From: JBBQSN01 sp038213835
GTDB lineage: Bacteria > Actinomycetota > Actinomycetes > Actinomycetales > CAWJMD01
Assembly (NCBI GenBank): GCA_038213835.1
Contig: JBBQSN010000062.1
Span: 1 to 18,645, forward strand
Reading direction: 5' to 3'
DNA length: 18,645 nt
Positions 13,819-18,645 of this stretch are shown here, in pieces; the stretch's first letter is position 1; each line of letters opens with the position of its first letter. The notes below the pieces were generated by a model, which was given only the letters and a program-made list of their open reading frames with translations, did not search any database and was not told where the DNA came from. The position numbers were made by a program, and so were the translations under genes.

Positions 13819-15141
13819 ATGGGAACCAGCACCGACACCACGACCGCCCGTCCGGCAGCGACCACGACCTCCGGCGAGGAGACGCTCTGGGTCGTCGCCG
13901 TCCGCAACGACGGTCTCGTCGTCGACGCCTTCACCTTCGAGCCGCTCGGCACCTGCGCGGACCGCGCCGTCGTCGAGCCGGCCGAGCTGGGGCTGCTCCC
14001 CGGCGAGGAGGGCGCGGTCACGGTCCGGTACGACCTCCCACGGGACCGGCCGCTGGCCGCAGGGACCCATCCGGTCGGGCTGCGGGTGCTGTCCCGTGAG
14101 GATCCCGGCTCGGTGCACGTGGAGGAGGGTGCGCTCGACATCGCACCGTTCACCGCGGTCTCCGCCGAGCTCGGCCCACGCACCTCGACCGCCCGCGGCC
14201 GCGGCACGGGCAAGCACGAGGTCGCGATCGACAACCGTGGCAACACGACCGCGGTCGTCGTCATCGACCTCGCGGACCCGGACGAGAAGGTCCATGGCAC
14301 CATCGAGCCCGCCTTCGTCGAGGTCGCTCCGGGGCGCAGCGAGATCGTCACCCTCACGGTCTCCGCCCGCGAGCGGCACTGGCGGGGCACCAACCGCTCG
14401 CTGCCCTTCCAGGTCGTCGTCACGCCGCCCGAGGGCGACACCCGCACGCTGCCCGGCACCCTGCTGCAGCGCGCGCTGCTGCCGTCCTGGCTGCTCAAGG
14501 CCCTGATGGGTCTGCTCGTGCTGGCCATGCTGCTCAGCGGCCTCTGGCTGGCGGTGCTCAGGCCGACGATCGAGAGCAGCGCCCGCGCGGCCGCGTCGCA
14601 GGAGGGCGCCAAGGCGGCCGAAGCCGCCGAGAAGGCCGCCGGGGCCCAGCAGAAGGCGGATGCCGAGCAGAAGGCAGCCCTGGAGGACCTCACAAGGAAG
14701 GTCGAGGCGCAGAAGGGCGAGCCCGTGACCCCGGCCGCGCCCGAGCCGACGCCCGGCGTCGGCGGCGTGCCGATCGACCCGTTGGGCGATCCGCTCACCC
14801 TGCGGCTGGCCGCGACGGCCGCGGACCAGACGCCCACGAGGGTTCTTGACGCCCAGAAGATCGTCAGCGTCACCGACCTGCTGCTGCAGAACCCGGCCGG
14901 CGACGCCGGACGGATCGAGGTCACCCGCGACGGCGTGACGGTGTACGCCTCGCGGCTGGAGAACTTCCGCGACCTCGACCTGCACCTCGTGGCCCAGCTG
15001 GCCTTCGCGCCCGGCGACGAGCTCGGCCTCGAGGTCACCTGCGAGAACCTGCCCGCCGTCCCGCCCGCGGCGCCGGCCCCCGCCGCCGCGTGCACCCCCG
15101 GCGTCACCGTCAGCGGCTTCGCCCGCACCCCGGCCCCGTGA
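13819..15141 (+). CDS. Single-pass membrane protein with Ig-like N-terminal domains and coiled coil
   Basis: 440 residues, no signal peptide. Residues about 22-110 and 112-205 look like two beta-sandwich (Ig-like) domains: WVVAVRNDGLVVDAFTF, VEPAELGLLPGEEGAVTVRY, then HEVAIDNRGNTTAVVVIDLA and VEVAPGRSEIVTLTV. This is the repeated 'N.G...D.......PGE...V.V' pattern of COG1470-type membrane proteins, some of which are annotated 'hydrolytic protein' without evidence. One membrane helix spans about 225-247. An Ala/Glu/Lys-rich coiled coil (about 252-298) follows, then a Pro-rich linker and a beta-rich C-terminal domain (about 325-435) with two cysteines (408, 425). The missing signal peptide and the C-terminal cysteines suggest N-in, C-out topology. 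The stop overlaps the next gene (GTGA). It is probably the membrane anchor of an envelope complex; its function is unknown. Confidence 0.8.
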   Translation: MGTSTDTTTARPAATTTSGEETLWVVAVRNDGLVVDAFTFEPLGTCADRAVVEPAELGLLPGEEGAVTVRYDLPRDRPLAAGTHPVGLRVLSREDPGSVHVEEGALDIAPFTAVSAELGPRTSTARGRGTGKHEVAIDNRGNTTAVVVIDLADPDEKVHGTIEPAFVEVAPGRSEIVTLTVSARERHWRGTNRSLPFQVVVTPPEGDTRTLPGTLLQRALLPSWLLKALMGLLVLAMLLSGLWLAVLRPTIESSARAAASQEGAKAAEAAEKAAGAQQKADAEQKAALEDLTRKVEAQKGEPVTPAAPEPTPGVGGVPIDPLGDPLTLRLAATAADQTPTRVLDAQKIVSVTDLLLQNPAGDAGRIEVTRDGVTVYASRLENFRDLDLHLVAQLAFAPGDELGLEVTCENLPAVPPAAPAPAAACTPGVTVSGFARTPAP

Positions 15142-16175
15142 GGCCGAGCCTGCGCGCGGCCCTCGTCGTCGCGGTGATGGTGCTGGCGCCCGCGACGGCG
15201 ACGGGCGCGGCGCTGGCGACCCCGTTGCCCGACCCGTCCGTCCGGATGACCCCCGACCTGCTCGTGGTCGGGGCCCTGCCCGAGACCGCGTACGTCACGT
15301 TCGACGCCTACGTCAAGGACGTCGAGTCGGTGCAGGTGCTGCTCGCGGGTGTCCCGCTCGAGCCGCCGCTCGACATCTCGGGCAGCGGGGCGAGTGGCGA
15401 GGTCGAGCTCCCCGAGCGACCCCCCTGCGGCCGGCAGGTGCTCGAGGCGGTCTGGGCGCCGTATGACAACGAGACCTCCCCCCGGAGCACCAGCAGCGTC
15501 GTGACGGTGCAGTGCCCCGCGCTGACCCTCTCGCCGGACGAGCTCGCCGTGGCGAACCAGCCGGCCGACATCGTCTGGACGGTGACGGGTTTCGTTCCGA
15601 GCTCCGCGGTGGCACTGCGCCTGGGCGACGAGCCGGTCGAGGTCGTCAAGACCGACGAGCGAGGTCGGGCCCGATTCACCGCGCCGGTGGACGACCTCGG
15701 CTGCGGCCGCCACGAGGCAGCCGTCCTGGACCGGTCGACCCCGGGGCTCCGCAAGGAGCGCGGCATCCCCCAGGAGGTCGAGATCGTGGCGACCGCCGTG
15801 CTGACCGTCCGGTGCCCCGCGCGGGTCGACCCGGTCGAGCCGACCGACCCCCTGCCGCCGCCGTCGGTCGTGCAGCTCAACCCCGTCGTCGTCGCGGCCG
15901 GCACCACCACGCGCGTCACCGGGGCGTCGTTCACCGGCGGCGAGACGGCGACCCTCGCCTGGGTGCTGCAGGACGGCACGACCCAACCCGCAGCCCAGGT
16001 CGCCGTCAGCGTCGAGGGTGGCTTCGTGACCGACGTCCTGGTCCTGGTGAACTCGGGGCAGGGGCCGCGCGAGCTGGTGGCGAGCACGCCGTCCGGCGCT
16101 GCGGCCTCGGACCTGGCGCTCGTCGTGGCCGGCACCACCCAGCCCGGCCGCAACGGCCTGGTGAACCGGCGATGA
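15138..16175 (+). CDS. Secreted Ig-like repeat protein of unknown function
   Basis: 345 residues from the GTG at 15138, which overlaps the upstream stop (GTGA) and is followed at once by a Sec signal peptide (RPSLRAALVVAVMVLAPATATGAALA, cleavage about 24-27; quoted for composition). The mature part contains two similar Ig-like modules, each with a paired-cysteine pattern: PPCGRQVLEAVW...VVTVQCPA and LGCGRHEAAVLD...VLTVRCPA. A third module without cysteines (PPPSVVQLNPVVVAAGTTTRV, then GASFTGGETATLAW) is of the IPT/TIG kind. No C-terminal membrane helix or LPXTG signal is seen, so it is probably secreted or held by partners. It sits between the membrane Ig/coiled-coil gene and the NlpC/P60 gene with 4-base overlaps on both sides, so the three products are probably made together. 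Confidence 0.78.
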   Translation: MRPSLRAALVVAVMVLAPATATGAALATPLPDPSVRMTPDLLVVGALPETAYVTFDAYVKDVESVQVLLAGVPLEPPLDISGSGASGEVELPERPPCGRQVLEAVWAPYDNETSPRSTSSVVTVQCPALTLSPDELAVANQPADIVWTVTGFVPSSAVALRLGDEPVEVVKTDERGRARFTAPVDDLGCGRHEAAVLDRSTPGLRKERGIPQEVEIVATAVLTVRCPARVDPVEPTDPLPPPSVVQLNPVVVAAGTTTRVTGASFTGGETATLAWVLQDGTTQPAAQVAVSVEGGFVTDVLVLVNSGQGPRELVASTPSGAAASDLALVVAGTTQPGRNGLVNRR

Positions 16176-17278
16176 GCCGGCATCTGGTGGCCGGGACGGT
16201 GCTGACCGCCCTGGTGTGCGTCACCCCCGTCGTGGCGGCCTCGGCGGCGCCCACGGGTGCTGCGCCGCGTCCCGGGACGGCCACCATCGCGACGTCGTCC
16301 GTCGGGCTCGACGCCGTGGGCGCTGCGCGCCAGGACCTGGCCCGGCACTCGGTCATGCTCGCCGGTGCTCGTCGTGTGCTGCCCGCCCGGCTGACGGCTG
16401 CCGAGAACGCCCAGGCTGCAGTGGTTCTCGCTCCCTCCAGCGATGTGGACGTCGCTCGCGCCGCACGTGACTGGCAGTCGGCGAGATCGACGGTGTCCGC
16501 GTTGACGGTTCTCGTCGCCGCGGACCGACGACGGCTGGCCGAGGCCGAGGCGGCGGCGCTGGTCGGCACCGCGACGGTCGCCGAGGTGGACGCCCTCCCG
16601 GCCTTCGCCGGTGGGGGGACCGCCGATCCTCGCGCGGTGCACGCCGTCCGGTTCGCTCTGGCCCAGCAGGGCGAGCCGTACCGCTGGGGGGCGACCGGCC
16701 CGGACCGCTGGGACTGCTCAGGCCTGGTGCTGCGTGCCTACGGCTCCGCGGGGGTGCGCGTGCCCCGGACCTCGCGCGAGCAGTTCTGGGCCGGTGCCCG
16801 GGTGGGCCGCGCCGACCTGCTGCCCGGCGACCTGGTCTTCCTCGCCGACGACCCCGCCGACCCGCGCACCATCCACCACGTCGGCCTCTACGTCGGCGAC
16901 GGCCTGATGGTGCACGCCCCGAGGACCGGTGACGTCGTGCGCGTCGCCCGGGTGCCCTCGGCGGGCTACGCCGGTGCCGTGCGCGTCGTCGCCGCCGGTC
17001 CGGTGACCGCGGCGCCCAACCCGGCCCTGCCCGTCGTCCCGACCCCGGTGCAGTCCCCCTCACCGTCCCCGGCTCCGTCCCCGGTTCCGTCCCCGACGCC
17101 CTCACCGTCGCCGACCGACCCACCCACGGACCCGCCGGCCGAGTCGCCGACCGACCCACCCACGGACCCGCCGGCCGAGCCGCCGAGCGAGCCGCCGACC
17201 GGCACACCGAGCGAGCCCCCCACACGGCTGCTGGACCTGACCGTCCTGGTCCTGCCGGGCCGGCTGGTATCACCGTGA
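16172..17278 (+). CDS. Secreted NlpC/P60 peptidoglycan endopeptidase with proline-rich tail
   Basis: 368 residues. A signal peptide covers about 1-26 (LVAGTVLTALVCVTPVVAASA). An Ala/Arg-rich helical region (about 45-135, probably coiled coil) precedes the NlpC/P60 domain (about 152-272). The catalytic Cys182 is in WDCSGLVLRAYGSAGVRVPR, His236 in HHVGLYVGDG, and the third polar residue is His248 in MVHAPRTG. This family cleaves stem-peptide bonds, typically D-Glu-mDAP, in actinobacterial peptidoglycan. Residues about 284-350 are Pro/Ser/Thr-rich and include an exact 12-residue duplication. The last about 17 residues are hydrophobic (LLDLTVLVLPGRLVSP) and are not an LPXTG sorting signal. The ATG overlaps the previous stop (ATGA). 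Context suggests local wall opening or remodelling by the envelope complex. Confidence 0.92.
   Translation: MSRHLVAGTVLTALVCVTPVVAASAAPTGAAPRPGTATIATSSVGLDAVGAARQDLARHSVMLAGARRVLPARLTAAENAQAAVVLAPSSDVDVARAARDWQSARSTVSALTVLVAADRRRLAEAEAAALVGTATVAEVDALPAFAGGGTADPRAVHAVRFALAQQGEPYRWGATGPDRWDCSGLVLRAYGSAGVRVPRTSREQFWAGARVGRADLLPGDLVFLADDPADPRTIHHVGLYVGDGLMVHAPRTGDVVRVARVPSAGYAGAVRVVAAGPVTAAPNPALPVVPTPVQSPSPSPAPSPVPSPTPSPSPTDPPTDPPAESPTDPPTDPPAEPPSEPPTGTPSEPPTRLLDLTVLVLPGRLVSP
17108..17179 (+). repeat. 36-nt tandem duplication encoding Pro/Thr/Asp-rich linker
   Basis: Bases 17108-17143 are repeated exactly at 17144-17179, in frame, each encoding SPTDPPTDPPAE inside the tail of the NlpC/P60 protein. 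Copy number may vary between strains. Confidence 0.9.
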
Positions 17279-17350
17279 CCCCGGACGTGCTCCTTGCTGG
17301 CGTCGGACCTCCTGACACCAGCGACGACCCCAGCTACCCCGGGAGCGAGC

Positions 17351-18001
17351 ATGACCGCCATCCCCCTCCAACGACCCGCCGATCCGGCCCGTCCCGTCCC
17401 CACCCGCCGTGACGGCCGCGAGCCCGTGACGCCCCTCGTCCGACGGGCCGCGGACGGAGACCAGGCCGCCTGGGACGCTCTCGTCGAGCGCTACACGAAC
17501 CTGGTGTGGTCGGTGGCGCGCTCCTACCGGCTGAGCTCCTCGGACGCCGCCGACGTCGTGCAGACGACCTGGCTGCGGCTGGTGGAGAACCTCGGCTCGG
17601 TGCACGACCCCGAGCGGCTGCCCGGCTGGCTCGCCACGACGGCCCGGCGCGAGTGCCTGCGGGTGCTGCGGCGGGGCGGCCGCGAGCTGGTGGGCGTCCT
17701 GGACGACACCGCCTACGACGTGGTCGACGAGCTGGCCCCCACCCTGGACGCCGCCATGCTCGAGCACGAGCGCGACGCCGCCCTGTGGGCCTGCTTCGGC
17801 CAGCTCAGCGAGCGCTGCCAGCGACTGCTGCGGGTGCTGATGGCCGCCGAGCCGCCGGCCTACGCCCAGGTCTCGGAGGCGATGGGCATGCCGATCGGCT
17901 CCATCGGCCCGACCAGGATGCGGTGCCTGGACCGGCTGCGCGAGATCACCTCCGCCGCCGGGTACGACTTCACCTCTGCTCTCGAAGGGAGCCGGCCATG
18001 A
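17351..18001 (+). CDS. ECF-type (sigma-70 family) RNA polymerase sigma factor
   Basis: 216 residues. Sigma region 2 runs from about 40 to 108: WDALVERYTNLVWSVARSY, then DAADVVQTTWLRLVENL, the typical D-A-x-D-x-x-Q-x-x-W helix, and LPGWLATTARRECLRVLRR. Region 4 runs from about 140 to 200: LSERCQRLLRVLM, then the helix-turn-helix VSEAMGMPIGSIGPTRMRCLDRLRE. There is no extra C-terminal domain. The ATG at 17351 is chosen because GGGAG (17341-17345) lies five bases upstream; an in-frame ATG at 17294 would add a non-conserved extension. Its stop overlaps the next gene (ATGA). The downstream protein is of the kind that often accompanies this ECF group, and is presumably a regulator or partner. Target promoters are unknown. 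Confidence 0.92.
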   Translation: MTAIPLQRPADPARPVPTRRDGREPVTPLVRRAADGDQAAWDALVERYTNLVWSVARSYRLSSSDAADVVQTTWLRLVENLGSVHDPERLPGWLATTARRECLRVLRRGGRELVGVLDDTAYDVVDELAPTLDAAMLEHERDAALWACFGQLSERCQRLLRVLMAAEPPAYAQVSEAMGMPIGSIGPTRMRCLDRLREITSAAGYDFTSALEGSRP

Positions 18002-18462
18002 CCGTCAGCCACGTCGACGAGGACCTCCTCGTCCACCTCGGATCCGTCGCCGCACAGGTGGACCCGGTACCCGACCTCGTGCTCGACCTCGCCCGCCTCG
18101 CCTGGACCACCAGCGCCCTGGACGCCGAGCTGCTCCAGCTGGTCGAGCAGACCACCGGCGCGCCGGTCGGAGTGCGCTCGACCGCCCTGCAGCCCCGGGT
18201 GCTGACCTTCGAAGGTGCGGACATCGCCCTGGACGTGCAGGTCGAGCACGTCGACGGCCGCGTGCGGCTGGTGGGCCAGGTGCTCCCGTTCCCCCTCGCC
18301 GGGGGCGCGGTCGACGTCGAGCAGCCGGACGGCACCGTCGTCACGGCACGCGTCGACGACCTCGGCGGGTTCCGCGCCGACGGCCTGGATCAACGGCTGC
18401 TGCGGATCCGGGTCGACCTCGAGGGCCGCCGCGCGTTCACGACGCCCTGGTTCGCCTCCTGA
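17998..18462 (+). CDS. ECF-sigma-associated small protein, putative regulator
   Basis: 154 residues, no membrane segment or signal peptide. The first half is helical (DEDLLVHLGSVAAQVDPVP, then a DLARLAW...LDAELLQLVE segment). The second half, from about 67, is beta-rich (LTFEGADIALDVQVEHVDGR, VRLVGQVLPFPLAGGAVDVE, VDDLGGFRADGL). This helix-plus-beta layout matches small proteins that I recall being encoded directly after PIGSIGPTR-type ECF sigma factors in many actinobacteria, commonly near CHAT or S8 proteases; I cannot name a characterised member. It has no zinc-binding anti-sigma (HxxxCxxC) motif. The ATG at 17998 overlaps the sigma stop and has a good Shine-Dalgarno (AAGGGAG at 17985-17991). 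It probably modulates or senses for the sigma factor. Confidence 0.7.
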   Translation: MTVSHVDEDLLVHLGSVAAQVDPVPDLVLDLARLAWTTSALDAELLQLVEQTTGAPVGVRSTALQPRVLTFEGADIALDVQVEHVDGRVRLVGQVLPFPLAGGAVDVEQPDGTVVTARVDDLGGFRADGLDQRLLRIRVDLEGRRAFTTPWFAS

Positions 18463-18477
18463 GCCCCGGGCCGGACG

Positions 18478-18645
18478 TCAGTACGGCGTCCCCGGCATGA
18501 TCGACAGCGCCCGGCCGACGTCGGGCACGGGCGTGCCTGACGCGAGCAGCGTGCGCAGCGCCGTCGGTGCGTCGACCCCCTCCTGCTCCATGATCCGGGC
18601 GATCGCGCCGGCCACCTGCGGGGCGGCGAACGAGGTCCCGCTCCA
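18478..18645 (-). CDS. S8 (subtilisin-family) serine peptidase, C-terminal 55 residues (cut by window edge)
   Basis: The minus strand from the window edge encodes WSGTSFAAPQVAGAIARIM, which contains the hallmark catalytic-serine motif GTSFAAP of subtilases. It ends after 55 residues with the TGA at 18480-18478. The Asp and His parts of the triad lie outside the window. The gene points toward the sigma operon, and the two stop codons are only 15 bp apart. After the Ser motif there is only a short helix (PTALRTLLASG) and tail, with no C-terminal membrane anchor, so it is not a mycosin-type anchored protease. It may belong to the same regulatory unit as the sigma factor and its small partner. 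Confidence 0.85.
   Translation of the reverse strand, partial: WSGTSFAAPQVAGAIARIMEQEGVDAPTALRTLLASGTPVPDVGRALSIMPGTPY

Noticed and set aside
13281..15986. A 901-residue minus-strand open frame opposite the GGDEF gene and the envelope operon
   Set aside because: No recognisable domain, Arg/Ser/Gly-rich composition, and it lies opposite well-supported genes, so it is a shadow.
17263..17322. 10-bp inverted repeat GCTGGTATCA / TGACACCAGC around the end of the NlpC/P60 gene
   Set aside because: One mismatch and a 40-nt loop, without a T-tract; weak as a terminator.
1..18645. RNA genes, CRISPR arrays, insertion sequences, prophage and riboswitches
   Set aside because: I looked for tRNA-like cloverleaf ends, regularly spaced repeats, transposase motifs and integrases and saw none.

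Overview
The window is chromosomal DNA from a high-GC Gram-positive actinobacterium. Third codon positions are almost entirely G or C, GTG starts are frequent, and stop/start overlaps of the ATGA or GTGA type join most operons. Several genes have no visible Shine-Dalgarno sequence but a TANNNT box just upstream, as in leaderless actinobacterial mRNAs. A Nocardioides-like or related soil actinomycete is plausible, but the genus cannot be fixed from the sequence. I saw no rRNA, tRNA, CRISPR array, insertion sequence or phage integrase.

Left part, bases 1-8867, minus strand: a surface-polysaccharide locus. A four-gene operon (8867 down to 4620) encodes a GT4-like glycosyltransferase, a WcbI-like putative polysaccharide acetyltransferase, a second GT4-like enzyme and a GT2 enzyme, all joined by 4-base start/stop overlaps. 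A thiolase (4479-3271) follows as a separate unit. Three more glycosyltransferases come next: one GT28/MurG-like and two GT4, the last cut by the window edge.

Middle, 8868-12143: a divergent promoter region holds a degenerate GC-rich repeat on the glycan side. On the other side is a striking 15-bp-periodic array of three palindromes. The array leads into a two-gene plus-strand operon encoding a flavin/2Fe-2S ferredoxin reductase and a DesA3-like membrane fatty-acid desaturase, which together form an electron-transfer and desaturation pair. A TfoX N-terminal-domain protein and a broken WYL-regulator remnant lie convergent to it.

Right part, 12245-18645: first a GAF-GAF-GGDEF protein with a divergent active site but an intact inhibitory-site motif. 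A 65-nt near-perfect snap-back palindrome follows. Then comes a three-gene overlapping operon: a membrane-anchored Ig-like/coiled-coil protein, a secreted Ig-like protein with an internal repeat, and a secreted NlpC/P60 peptidase with a proline-rich tail. These look like parts of one cell-envelope complex. The window ends with an ECF-type sigma factor, its overlapping 154-residue partner protein, and the convergent C-terminal end of a subtilisin-family (S8) protease.
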